Shown piece after piece: positions 1 through 8,257 of a stretch of DNA of 64,000 nt; the first letter of the stretch is position 1; every line of letters begins with the position of its first letter. Location: positions 248,001-312,000 of the forward strand of contig CAVUFS010000001.1 in NCBI GenBank assembly GCA_963740675.1. The letters run 5' to 3'. The position numbers were made by a program, and so were the translations under genes. The notes under the pieces are model-generated. The model saw only the letters and a list, made by a program, of their open reading frames with translations. It searched no databases and was not told where the DNA came from. Source of the DNA: CAIKMD01 sp963740675 (GTDB taxonomy: Bacteria > Pseudomonadota > Alphaproteobacteria > ATCC43930 > CGMCC-115725).

Positions 1-1657
1 CCATCACCGAGCCGAGCAGGAGATAGACGACGAGGATCATCGCCATGATGCTGATCGGCGCCCAATCGAGATGCTCCATCGCCGAGGTGGCGGATTCGGT
101 CAGCGCGCTGACGCCGACGAAGAACGAGAAGATCTGCGCGCCGAAGATCAGGCCGTAGATCATCGCCGTTGTCGCGGTCGTGCTGGCCATGACATGCCAG
201 AACGTCTTGCCGCGCAGCTTGCCGCGCCACAACGCGCAGAGGAATGATTCGAAAGCGCCGACCGCGGCGGCTTCGGTTGCGGTGAAGATACCGAAATAAA
301 TGCCGCCGAGCACGCTGCCGAAGAGCAACAGCGCCGGGCCGCAGCGCGACGCCGCAGCCCAGAGCCGGCCGGCTTCATGGTCCTGGTTGAGTGGAGCCGC
401 CTCCGGCCAGATGCGGACGTAGATCGCGATCGTGATGAGGTAGAGGATCGTGGCGAGGATGCCCGGTCCCACCGCGGCAACGAAGAGTTGGCCGACCGAG
501 GCTTCCGACAGCAGCGCGAACAGGATCAGTGGTCCCGAGGCCGGCGGCAGCAACGCGCCGAGCGTGCCGCCGGCGGCGCAAACGCCGGTCGAGAAGGCTT
601 CGCTATAGCCGCGCGCCTTCATCTCGGGCAACGCGACTTTGCCGATCGTCACTGTGGTCGAGATCGAATGCCCGGTGAGAGCGCCGAAACCGGCGCAGCC
701 GGCGATGGTCGTCAGCGCTAAGCCGCCACGCAGCCGGCCGAGCATGACATGGGCGAGGCGATAGACGTCTTCGGAAATATCGGCGACCGCCGCGAAGCTG
801 CCCATCATGAGAAAGAGCGGCAGGGTCGCGAGCTGGCTGTTCCCGAGGAAGCCCGTCACCTCGGTTGAGGCCGCGCCCAGCGAGGGCATCAAGCCGATGA
901 ACATGGTCGAGGCGATGACGCCGATAATGCCCATGATCGCCGCGATCGGGATCAGGATCAGCGTCATCAGCCACATGATGATGAAGACCAAGGTCACGGC
1001 GAGGCCGATATGAGTCTGCGCCCACGAAGCGAGCATCACGTGGTTGGCGACCCACCACCAGCTGCCGAGGCCGATCAGCACGGCGACGAAGGCCGCCAGC
1101 GCGGTTGCGCGCATGCCATGCGCGGCCGCACGGCGCGCTTCGTTGATGATGATCAGCGTCTGGACCAGCGTGCCAAAAGCCAGCAGGGCCGAGACGCAAT
1201 ACATGAACGGCGCTTGCGGCAGGCCGAGAATGACGGTGGTGCGCCCCTCCGAGGCGAGGGTGTCGGCGTAGATGAAGATGCGCCAGGCAAGGACGGTATA
1301 GAAGAGCCAGAGGCAGGCGCTGCCGAGGACTTCGAGCCACGCGCGGGTTGCCGGGCTGAAATAGCGCGCGACAAGATCGATCTTGAGATTGACCCGCTGG
1401 ATCATGCCGGCCGGGATGCAGGCCGAGATCGCGACCGAGAAGGTCATCTGCACGACCTCGTTGATCGCCGGGATCGGCTCATTGGCGAACCAGCGTAACA
1501 GCACATCGACCATGGTCAGCGCCGCGACGAACAACATGCCGCAGACGCAGGCGATGGCGACGACGCGCGACGTCTCGCCGACATAATATTCGGCCCAATC
1601 GAGCGTCGAGCGATCGGCGGCGTCGATTTCTTCGACAGTGTTAGCGTGAACAGTCAC
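1..1657 (-). CDS. TRAP transporter fused small/large permease (DctQM), 3' end outside window
   Basis: Integral membrane permease of a TRAP-type (secondary, receptor-dependent) organic-acid importer. My reading of the minus strand gives an open frame of about 552 codons running off the left edge. The first ~200 residues look like DctQ (four hydrophobic segments); the rest is DctM, with the conserved region GHSISTTVTIGKVALPEM and the TLGALLPPASG loop. The GTG start at 1657 was chosen because GGGGAGG lies just upstream. Fused DctQM proteins are a known TRAP variant. The receptor is not adjacent on this side and may lie beyond the edge; the DctP at 32877 is too far away to assign as partner. Confidence 0.85.
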   Translation of the reverse strand, partial: MTVHANTVEEIDAADRSTLDWAEYYVGETSRVVAIACVCGMLFVAALTMVDVLLRWFANEPIPAINEVVQMTFSVAISACIPAGMIQRVNLKIDLVARYFSPATRAWLEVLGSACLWLFYTVLAWRIFIYADTLASEGRTTVILGLPQAPFMYCVSALLAFGTLVQTLIIINEARRAAAHGMRATALAAFVAVLIGLGSWWWVANHVMLASWAQTHIGLAVTLVFIIMWLMTLILIPIAAIMGIIGVIASTMFIGLMPSLGAASTEVTGFLGNSQLATLPLFLMMGSFAAVADISEDVYRLAHVMLGRLRGGLALTTIAGCAGFGALTGHSISTTVTIGKVALPEMKARGYSEAFSTGVCAAGGTLGALLPPASGPLILFALLSEASVGQLFVAAVGPGILATILYLITIAIYVRIWPEAAPLNQDHEAGRLWAAASRCGPALLLFGSVLGGIYFGIFTATEAAAVGAFESFLCALWRGKLRGKTFWHVMASTTATTAMIYGLIFGAQIFSFFVGVSALTESATSAMEHLDWAPISIMAMILVVYLLLGSVM

Positions 1658-1940
1658 CAGTAAATTCCTCCCCTGCTTGTCGGTCCTGGGGTATGCGGGC
1701 CGCGTTTGGGACGCGATCGCGATTGACAGGCTCCGGAAGCGGACGGAAATCTAAACCACAACAGGCGGGCCGCCAATCTTATTGCGTGGGCGGAATTCGG
1801 CACGGGAGGAAGAAACAGTTGGATTTTGCACGGAAAAGCGGCGCTGCTCGCGGTTTCCGGCTCTACGAAAACGGGATTCCCGGCGTAAAGCCGCCGGTTA
1901 GCCTCATCACGAACATTTAGATTTGTAAGGAAAGCATGAC
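1658..1940. other. Divergent intergenic region between TRAP permease and class II aldolase genes
   Basis: 283 bases separate two divergent genes and must hold both promoters. A 75-codon plus-strand frame (1693-1920) shows no recognisable domain and no good ribosome site, so I do not call it. AAGGAAAG just before 1941 is the aldolase ribosome binding site. I see no clear operator. Confidence 0.5.
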
Positions 1941-2690
1941 ATGACTGAATTCGCGCGCGCTCAAGGCATCTCCGAAGCCGATGAATTTGCCTGGCGGCGC
2001 AAGCTCGCCATCATGTGCCGCATCGTCGGGCTGCAGGAATTGATTGGCCTGTTCGGACATATCTCGATCCGCGTCCCCGGCACCGACGTCGTGCTGATGA
2101 CGCCGGGCGCGGGATCGGAAAAGACAGTTGTGCGCACCGATCAGATCTTCGTCTTCGGCATGGACGGCAAGATTCATTACCACCCGGGCGGCGACCGGCC
2201 GATGCAGATCCCGGCCGAATGGCGCATCCATACGCAAATCCACAAGGACCGGCCCGAGATCGGCTCGGTCGCGCATCTCCACGCCCATGCCTCGACCTTG
2301 CTCGGCATCGCCAAAAAGCCGCTCCAGCCGGTCTTCGCCCAAGGCGCTCTGTTCAAGGACGGCGTGCCGGTGTGGGACAATCCGCGACTCGTCGTCACCG
2401 ACGAAATGGCAGCGTCGCTCTCGAAGTCGCTCGGCGACAAGCGCGCCTGTCAGATGCGCGGCCACGGCTCGGTGGTCGTCGGCACCACGGCCGAGGCGTG
2501 CCTCGTCGGCTGCACCTTCATGGAAGAGAATGCGCGCTATCAGATCGAGGGCGATGCGCTCGGCGGCGCCGTGCCGATGTCGGCGGAAGAGATCGCCGAC
2601 TGCTCGCGCGGCAGCGTCGGCGGCGGGCTCGAGCGCATGCTGTGGGAATATTGGGAACGGCGCGTCACCGTCGCCGGCGTGCCGCTCTAA
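1941..2690 (+). CDS. Class II aldolase/adducin family protein
   Basis: 249-residue cytoplasmic class II (zinc) aldolase-fold protein; members cleave or epimerise phosphorylated sugars or decarboxylate small hydroxy-acids. Visible metal ligands: H114 and H116 in HLHAH and H175 in RGHGS, plus the conserved acidic residue E93 in AEWRIH. Length is normal for the family. It starts a plus-strand run with a DUF2848 protein, a cupin and an MFS importer, which suggests a small-molecule catabolic operon next to the divergent TRAP transporter. The substrate cannot be read from the sequence. A paralog lies at 25635. Confidence 0.85.
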   Translation: MTEFARAQGISEADEFAWRRKLAIMCRIVGLQELIGLFGHISIRVPGTDVVLMTPGAGSEKTVVRTDQIFVFGMDGKIHYHPGGDRPMQIPAEWRIHTQIHKDRPEIGSVAHLHAHASTLLGIAKKPLQPVFAQGALFKDGVPVWDNPRLVVTDEMAASLSKSLGDKRACQMRGHGSVVVGTTAEACLVGCTFMEENARYQIEGDALGGAVPMSAEEIADCSRGSVGGGLERMLWEYWERRVTVAGVPL

Positions 2691-2759
2691 TCCCGCGGCC
2701 TATCGGCGTATCAGCCTATCCAATTGGCGCGGCGCGCCGAGGTTGGATAAGCTTGCCCC

Positions 2760-3458
2760 ATGACCGGCATCGCCCATGAGCTGAGCTTCACCATCCGCCG
2801 CGGCACGAATGAGTTGCGCGAAACGCTGACCATTCGGCACGGCGTGATTGCCGGCTGGACCGGCAGCGATCCCGCCGCGGTCGAGCATCACATCAAAGAG
2901 CTCGAAGCCATCGGCATCGCGCGCCCGGCGAGCGTGCCGATCTTCTATCGCGTCTCGGCCTCGCGCTTCACGCCGGCGACGAATATCGAAGTGCCGGGCA
3001 ATGAATTGAGCGGCGAGGTCGAATTCGCGCTGATCCAACATGACGGCCGGCTCTATCTGGGTTGCGGCTCCGACCACACCGAGCGCAAGGTCGAGGGCTA
3101 TAACGTCACCGTCTCCAAGCAGATGTGCGAGAAGCCGCTCGCGCCGATACTCTGGGTCTATGACGAGGTGAAGTCGCATTGGGACAAGCTGATGCTGCGC
3201 TCTTACGCATTGGAGCGGGGCGTGCGTGTGCTTTATCAGGAAGGGCCGGTCACGGCGATGCGCTCGCCCGAAGAGCTGATCAAGCTCTATACCAACGGTC
3301 GCGGGCTCGAAGACGGCACGATCATGTTCTGCGGTACGCTCGCGGCGAAAGGCGGCGTCCGCCCGGCGCCGCGTTTCGAATTCGAGCTCGAGGATCCAGT
3401 GCGAAATCTGCGCATCCGGCATGGCTACGATATCGCGGTCTTGCCGGTGATGGGCTGA
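2760..3458 (+). CDS. DUF2848 family protein
   Basis: 232-residue soluble protein that I match to DUF2848, a family often found beside aldolases and fumarylacetoacetate hydrolase-like genes in aromatic or organic-acid clusters; its biochemical role is not established to my knowledge. Family-like stretches are the central GCGSDHTERKVEGYNVTVSKQ and a C-terminal EFELEDPV...RHGYDI. It follows the aldolase by 69 bases and precedes the cupin by 11, so co-transcription is likely. No signal peptide or membrane segment. Confidence 0.7.
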   Translation: MTGIAHELSFTIRRGTNELRETLTIRHGVIAGWTGSDPAAVEHHIKELEAIGIARPASVPIFYRVSASRFTPATNIEVPGNELSGEVEFALIQHDGRLYLGCGSDHTERKVEGYNVTVSKQMCEKPLAPILWVYDEVKSHWDKLMLRSYALERGVRVLYQEGPVTAMRSPEELIKLYTNGRGLEDGTIMFCGTLAAKGGVRPAPRFEFELEDPVRNLRIRHGYDIAVLPVMG

Positions 3459-3469
3459 AGGAGGGTTTG

Positions 3470-3850
3470 ATGGCGGTCAACAAGAAGCATCACGAATTTC
3501 ACACGCTCGACCTCACCACCGGCTGGGAGACGCTCGACGGCTATCCGCCCGGCATCCAGCAGAAGATCATCGCCGGCGGACTCGATGAGGTGAATCATCG
3601 CGGCAGCCGCACGCGGCTCCTGCGCTTCGAGCCCGGCGTCTACACCACCGCGCCCTTCGTCCATGATTATTGGGAAGAGGTGTTCCTGGTGACCGGCGAT
3701 CTCACCGTCGGCAACGACGCCAACGGCAAAGGTGGCAAGTCATTCCCAGCCTGGACCTACGCCGTGCGCCCCGCCGGCGCCGCGCATGGCCCCTTCCGCT
3801 CGGACAAGGGCTGCATCCTCCTCGAGATGCACTACTACGACCCGCCCTGA
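3470..3850 (+). CDS. Small cupin-domain protein
   Basis: 126-residue single-domain cupin. The barrel motif appears as GVYTTAPFVHDYWEEVFLV (motif 1 with H and two E) and a weak second motif AAGAAHGP...LLEMHYY. Small cupins bind a divalent metal and act as isomerases, dioxygenases or sensors; the substrate is unknown. The ATG at 3470 follows GAAGGAGGG, a strong ribosome site that excludes the longer upstream frame. It overlaps nothing and sits third in the aldolase-DUF2848-cupin-MFS run. Confidence 0.7.
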   Translation: MAVNKKHHEFHTLDLTTGWETLDGYPPGIQQKIIAGGLDEVNHRGSRTRLLRFEPGVYTTAPFVHDYWEEVFLVTGDLTVGNDANGKGGKSFPAWTYAVRPAGAAHGPFRSDKGCILLEMHYYDPP

Positions 3851-3965
3851 GGGCTAGAGGTTTTTCTTTACCGCTCGCCTTTCCCGGCACATAATTGTTG
3901 GCAACGGCCCATCAAGCGGCCGGCCTGTCGGTGCGTGGGGACCACTCTTCGCAAGGGAGGCGGCT

Positions 3966-5303
3966 ATGGCGGCAATCGAGCACGGCTCGGCGGCGACGGC
4001 GAGCGCAAAACCACGGGCACTCAGTTGGGGCGTATGCGCCAGCGTATTTTTCGCCGGCAGTGTGCTGCTATGGGCGGATCGCAGCAATTTCAGCGTCGCT
4101 GCGGCCGCTTGGGCAAAGGAATATAATTGGACGCCCTCGACCATCGGCCTGATGCTGAGCGCCTTCTCGCTCGGCTATCTCATCATGCAGCCGATCGGCG
4201 GCGCGCTCGCCGATAAATTCGGGCCGCGGAAGACAGTTGCCACTTGCATCGCGGGCTGGTCGGTCTGGGTGCTGGCAACGCCGCTCGCGCCGACAATGCT
4301 CGGTCTCACCGCGCTGTTCCGCGTGCTGCTCGGCATGTTCGAGGCGCCTTTCATCCCGGCGACCGCGTCGGCGATCGCGCGCGCAGTGCCGGCCGAAGCG
4401 CGGCGCGGCAAGTTCGCGGCCTTCATGCAATCGGGCGCGCAACTCGGCCCCGCGGTCGGCGTTGCGCTTGCCGGCCTCATCCTCAGCACCACCGGCTTGC
4501 CGGCCATGATCTTTCTTCTCTTCGGCGGCCTCGGTCTCATCGCCGCGGGCGCGTGGTGGCTCTATGCGCGCCGCCTTACCGATCCGGCGCCCGCCGGCAC
4601 GCAAGCACAGACCGAAGAGGCTACGTTGCGTGCGGCACAGCGTCCGGTGCCGCATCTCAAGCTTCTCACCAGCCCCGCGTTGTGGCCGTTCTATATCGGC
4701 TATTTCGCACTGCCTTATTGCCAATACATCTTCCTGGCCTGGCTGCCGCAGTATCTGACGCACTACCGCCACATTCCGCTGGTGCAAGCGAGCATCCTCT
4801 CCTCGCTGCCCTATATCGTCGCCTTCCTCGCCGTGAATTTTACCGGCTGGGCGATGGATTGGATGGCGCAGCGCGGCATGCGCAAAGGCGCGATCCACCG
4901 CAAGCTCTTTATCGTTCTTGGCGCGCTGATCTACGCGGTGACGACGTTGATCGCGGCGACCACGGATTCGACGTCGCTCGCCGTCACAATGATCATCGTC
5001 GCCAATGTCGGCCTGTCATTCTATGTCATCCCGTTCTGGACGATCTGCACCGACATCACGCCGACGCAGACCGGTGCGCTCAGCGGCTGGATGAATTTCT
5101 TCGGCATTTGCGGCGCGACCATTTCGCCATACCTCAGCGGCGTCATCGCCCAGGCGACCGGCGCCTTCGTCGCGCCGCTGGAACTCGCGGTCGGGATCAT
5201 GCTCGTCGCGGCGACGGTTATCGTGTTCTTCTTCCGTGTGCGGCCGCTGAGCGCGCTCGTTGGCGGCACGCCAGCCCCGGCGGCGGAACAGTTGACCGCC
5301 TGA
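3966..5303 (+). CDS. MFS transporter, anion:cation symporter-like
   Basis: 445-residue inner-membrane permease with about twelve hydrophobic segments. The MFS loop 2-3 signature is GGALADKFGPRK, and the N-terminal region (VLLWADRSNFSVAAAAWAKE) resembles the anion:cation symporter (ACS) family that imports hexonates, phthalate and similar carboxylates. The ATG follows AAGGGAGG. It is last in the aldolase-DUF2848-cupin run, with 115 bases before it, so it may have its own promoter; most likely it imports the substrate of that pathway (inference). Confidence 0.85.
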   Translation: MAAIEHGSAATASAKPRALSWGVCASVFFAGSVLLWADRSNFSVAAAAWAKEYNWTPSTIGLMLSAFSLGYLIMQPIGGALADKFGPRKTVATCIAGWSVWVLATPLAPTMLGLTALFRVLLGMFEAPFIPATASAIARAVPAEARRGKFAAFMQSGAQLGPAVGVALAGLILSTTGLPAMIFLLFGGLGLIAAGAWWLYARRLTDPAPAGTQAQTEEATLRAAQRPVPHLKLLTSPALWPFYIGYFALPYCQYIFLAWLPQYLTHYRHIPLVQASILSSLPYIVAFLAVNFTGWAMDWMAQRGMRKGAIHRKLFIVLGALIYAVTTLIAATTDSTSLAVTMIIVANVGLSFYVIPFWTICTDITPTQTGALSGWMNFFGICGATISPYLSGVIAQATGAFVAPLELAVGIMLVAATVIVFFFRVRPLSALVGGTPAPAAEQLTA

Positions 5304-5313
5304 GGCGCTCGCG

Positions 5314-5835
5314 CTAGATCGCGGCGCGCCAATCCTGCGGCGCCTCGCAGAGGAACACCGAGAGGTCGGGCTGCGGCGGCCGCGCGTCGGCTTCGAAGAA
5401 CATCTCCGCCACCCAGCCACGGTGATACGAGCCGTGCGTCACGAGATGTAAAAACATCTCGCCGCGCTTCAGCGTGGCCTTGTTGCCGTTGACGAAGGTG
5501 AAGGCGACGTCCTCGTCGAGCGACGCATCGCTCTGCGCTGTCGCCCAATCGATGATCCAGTCATTGACCTTCTGCTGCGCCGCCCAGAGCGCCGACAGCT
5601 CGGAATGGACCAACACATTGCGCGCCTTGAAACCGTGATCGCGCTGCTCGAGATGCGCCTGCCAGATCAGATCGACGACATAGATGTGGTTGAGCGTGCC
5701 GATCATCGTCTTGAAAAGCGTCTTGCGCTCTTTCTCGGCCTCGCCCGGCGGTAGCGCCGCAACGCCGTCGAACATCACCTTGTCGGCCCAGGTCTTGTAA
5801 TGCGCGAGCATCCGCGCGGTCTTGGTATTGAGCAT
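5314..5835 (-). CDS. DinB-family (DUF1993/YfiT-like fold) metalloprotein
   Basis: 173-residue DinB-superfamily four-helix protein, unrelated to DNA polymerase IV. The putative metal triad is H50 (TLNHIYVVDLIW), H134 and H138 (HGSYHRGW), the usual pattern for this family, which includes thiol-dependent S-transferases. The ATG at 5835 follows AAGGAGGG, so the much longer upstream extension (to 6282) that runs antisense through the toxin promoter is rejected. Convergent with the MFS gene by 10 bases and divergent from the toxin gene. Confidence 0.8.
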   Translation of the reverse strand: MLNTKTARMLAHYKTWADKVMFDGVAALPPGEAEKERKTLFKTMIGTLNHIYVVDLIWQAHLEQRDHGFKARNVLVHSELSALWAAQQKVNDWIIDWATAQSDASLDEDVAFTFVNGNKATLKRGEMFLHLVTHGSYHRGWVAEMFFEADARPPQPDLSVFLCEAPQDWRAAI

Positions 5836-5898
5836 ATGCACAGCCCTCCTTGAGCGATCATAGGTCTGCGCACGGCTCAATTTCGCTTGACTTTTCAC

Positions 5899-5931
5899 TT
5901 GACTTTCGTTCCTGTTTTGTTCTATAAGAAC
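5899..5931 (+). promoter_or_regulatory. Promoter of the toxin gene with overlapping 13-bp palindrome
   Basis: TTGACT (5899-5904), an 18-base spacer and TATAAG (5923-5928) form a near-consensus housekeeping promoter for the gene at 5953. A second TTGACT lies at 5887. The -10 box is inside a perfect palindrome, GTTCTATAAGAAC (5919-5931), suitable as an operator that would block RNA polymerase. The region is clearly AT-richer than its surroundings. Confidence 0.55.
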
Positions 5932-5952
5932 GAAAAACGCCATTGAGGACCT

Positions 5953-7257
5953 ATGCAGGGACATTCGGGGACCGCTGCCCATAGCAGCGGACAGGGCGCG
6001 AAGCGCCTTCGCTTGCTCATCAATCCACCGCAACTTCAACTCGACGATCACACCGTCATCTTCAAATACACTGGCGACGGCGGCTGGTTCTGCGCCTCCT
6101 TCGGCGACGGCGCAAAATACATGCGTGCCGCCAAGGAAGATCCAGTGCTGCGCCGGCGCATCGCCAAGCGCGCGCAAAATATTCGCCGCGATCGCAATGC
6201 GCTCGGCCCTGACCTCGCGCGAGTCATGGCCGCCGTCGAACTGGCGAAGGATTACGATCCGGAGCAGCCGCGCAACGAGCAAGGCCGTTGGACCAATAAT
6301 GGCGCCGATGCGGGTGCAATAGGGGCTTTAGCCGTCACGGCTGGGAGCGTAGCGGCCGCCGACGTGGCGAGCGCTTTTGCCAACCCCAACGCCGTTCAAG
6401 CACTAAAGCAAATTGGCATAAGGGCTATGGCGGCTGCTGCAGCCGTGCTTCCAGAAGGTGCGGTTGTTGCCGGTGCCGCTGTTGGCGGAGCGGCGCTCGC
6501 TTTTCGCACATTGTTCATTCCAGCTAACAAAGAGCTTATTTCTTCGGGCACGCTGCCTGACGCGCCGGATTTCGCGTATCGCTTCGATCAAGGCGCGGGT
6601 CACCTGACCGTCACGCGAGAGCATGATGACGGCACCAGCGAAAGAGTTTTCGACGGCCGACCCGATGCGCAGGGAGTTTTTCGCGACGAGGACGGAAACG
6701 CCGTCGGCCGCTTTCTCGGCGACAGCGTCGCGCTCGATGCGGATGTCGTCCGCGGCTACGAAGCGCGCCGCAAATCGGATAGTGCTGCTCAGGCTGGTGC
6801 GGCTGCGCAAAGCATCGCGATTGCACAAACCGAACCGAAACTCTGTCCTGACCCAACGGTAGAAAGTATAGCCGGCAGAAAGCTGCCGGCCCTTCTTTAT
6901 CAAAGCCAGATCAGTGGTTTGCCGCCGGGCGTGGACTTCCGACTAATAAACCCGGAGAGCGGAAATCCGGTGAGTTTTGACGCCTGCTGGCCTGAGAAGG
7001 CGGGAGAAATGGGTGAGGCGAAAGGGCCGAACTATTTCAAATTTATGATTGACCCTGATCACTGGTACAAATGGTACCAAGGGGTTGGGCAAATCAAAGA
7101 CCAGATGGCGCGTCAGGCGCGTGCTGCTGGTGATCGACAGGTGGAATGGCACTTCGCGGAGCAGGCGCCGGCCGAATATTTCCGTCAATACGTGGCGGCG
7201 AATCCGGTGACGTTGTCTAACATCCACGTGTTCTATACGCCGCCCCTCAACCAATAA
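5953..7257 (+). CDS. Polymorphic toxin with C-terminal Tox-REase-5-like nuclease domain
   Basis: 434-residue protein. The last ~110 residues match what I know of the Tox-REase-5 restriction-endonuclease-fold toxins: VSFDACWP (D343), GEAKGPNY (E355, K357), a Q..RQARAAG helix, VEWHFAEQ (W399) and the closing strand NIHVFYTPP. The D...ExK layout is the nuclease signature. The middle (about 105-185) is Ala/Gly-rich and hydrophobic. Before it is YDPEQPRNEQGRWT, a motif frequent before the variable part of toxins and phage proteins. No Sec or Tat signal, so the delivery route is unknown. Two paralogous genes follow closely and are the likely immunity proteins. Confidence 0.75.
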   Translation: MQGHSGTAAHSSGQGAKRLRLLINPPQLQLDDHTVIFKYTGDGGWFCASFGDGAKYMRAAKEDPVLRRRIAKRAQNIRRDRNALGPDLARVMAAVELAKDYDPEQPRNEQGRWTNNGADAGAIGALAVTAGSVAAADVASAFANPNAVQALKQIGIRAMAAAAAVLPEGAVVAGAAVGGAALAFRTLFIPANKELISSGTLPDAPDFAYRFDQGAGHLTVTREHDDGTSERVFDGRPDAQGVFRDEDGNAVGRFLGDSVALDADVVRGYEARRKSDSAAQAGAAAQSIAIAQTEPKLCPDPTVESIAGRKLPALLYQSQISGLPPGVDFRLINPESGNPVSFDACWPEKAGEMGEAKGPNYFKFMIDPDHWYKWYQGVGQIKDQMARQARAAGDRQVEWHFAEQAPAEYFRQYVAANPVTLSNIHVFYTPPLNQ

Positions 7258-7286
7258 CGCGATCGGGGATCAGGGAGGGAAACGAC

Positions 7287-7793
7287 ATGAGTTTTGACAT
7301 TTGGCTGGATTGTTTCCGGAATGGGCACCCTGCGCCATTTAAGCGCGAGGTCTTTGAAGCGATATTTCTGCCGTTCTGCAGTAACCGCGCCGAATACAAG
7401 TCCTCTTCCAACTTCATGCAGGTTCTGTATGCCGATGGCGGGCGGGCAGATATACATCTCAGCAACCTCGATGAGGGGGTGCTTGAGTTGGCTTCGGCGG
7501 GTGGCCTTATCCCGCCTGAAAAAATCGACGAGGTGCTTGAGCGGGCCAAAGGTGATCCGAATTTCATCCAACACGTTGGGTTCAGTGACTGCGGCGGCGA
7601 TGCGTTCTTTCAGGGAATGTATGAGCTCGCTGGTCGCACACTCTCAGTGATCCATTGGCCAGATGAAGAATCGATCTTCGTCTACACAGATGACTCGGTC
7701 CTAAAAGAACTGCCGCAAGAGTATTTTGGCGACGCCAGAAAACAGCGAGTCGGAAGTGGTGCCGATATAGTCCGTGCTATCGAAAACAGCTAA
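7287..7793 (+). CDS. Putative immunity protein 1 for the REase-fold toxin
   Basis: 168-residue acidic cytoplasmic protein starting 29 bases after the toxin stop, with a strong GGGAGGG ribosome site. I do not recognise its family with certainty. It shares with the next gene the N-terminus MSFDIWLDCFRNG, the core VIHWPDEESIFVYTD and the C-terminal DIVRAIENS. Position, size, acidity and pairing with a toxin support an immunity role (inference). It is longer than its paralog because of an extra helix around residues 70-95. Confidence 0.6.
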   Translation: MSFDIWLDCFRNGHPAPFKREVFEAIFLPFCSNRAEYKSSSNFMQVLYADGGRADIHLSNLDEGVLELASAGGLIPPEKIDEVLERAKGDPNFIQHVGFSDCGGDAFFQGMYELAGRTLSVIHWPDEESIFVYTDDSVLKELPQEYFGDARKQRVGSGADIVRAIENS

Positions 7794-7808
7794 GTCGCCG
7801 CTTTCATC

Positions 7809-8228
7809 ATGAGCTTCGACATTTTCCTTCAGTGCTTGCGCAACGGTGAAGAAGCACCAATTCCGCGCAAAATGTTCGATGCGATCTTTGGGGCGCACGA
7901 TGCGCACCCGCAATCGCGCAAAAGCGATCCCGGCTATATGGTCGTCGACTATCCTGATGGCAGCGGCGGGGCGATTTGTGGTGATTACGAAGAAGGAAAA
8001 GACGCGACCGGAATGATGTTCAACCACTGCGGTGGGCCGTCATTCTGGGCCGACCTCTACGAATTGGCGGATCGCAGCAAGTCGGTCATTTTCTGGCCGT
8101 CTAAAGAATCCTTCTACTTGTACACCGATGAATTGGTGCCGAAGGAGGTACTTAAGAGCACATTCGAAGGCGGTGGCCGTTTGATCAGGAACGGCTTCGA
8201 CATCGTCTCGGCGATCGAAAAGAGCTGA
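7809..8228 (+). CDS. Putative immunity protein 2, paralog of the preceding gene
   Basis: 139-residue paralog of the protein at 7287: MSFDIFLQCLRNGEEAP, VIFWPSKESFYLYTDE and DIVSAIEKS align along its length. It starts 15 bases after the previous stop, in the same transcription unit, with a poor ribosome site that suggests coupled translation. Tandem divergent immunity copies are common where toxin variants are exchanged, so this one may protect against a related toxin not encoded here (inference). Confidence 0.6.
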   Translation: MSFDIFLQCLRNGEEAPIPRKMFDAIFGAHDAHPQSRKSDPGYMVVDYPDGSGGAICGDYEEGKDATGMMFNHCGGPSFWADLYELADRSKSVIFWPSKESFYLYTDELVPKEVLKSTFEGGGRLIRNGFDIVSAIEKS

Positions 8229-8257
8229 GCCGCGCTGAGTTCGACGCGCGCCGCGCC

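Noticed and set aside
603..1498. Several long frames antisense or out of frame to the TRAP permease (for example 603-1340 and 1010-1498)
   Set aside because: They have arginine/histidine-rich, low-complexity translations typical of shadow frames in GC-rich DNA; the minus-strand permease frame explains the region completely.
1693..1920. A 75-codon plus-strand frame before the class II aldolase
   Set aside because: No ribosome site, no recognisable domain, and it lies where both divergent promoters must be.
5836..6282. N-terminal extension of the DinB-family protein to 6282
   Set aside because: It runs antisense through the toxin gene and its promoter, and a strong AGGAGG ribosome site precedes the ATG at 5835.
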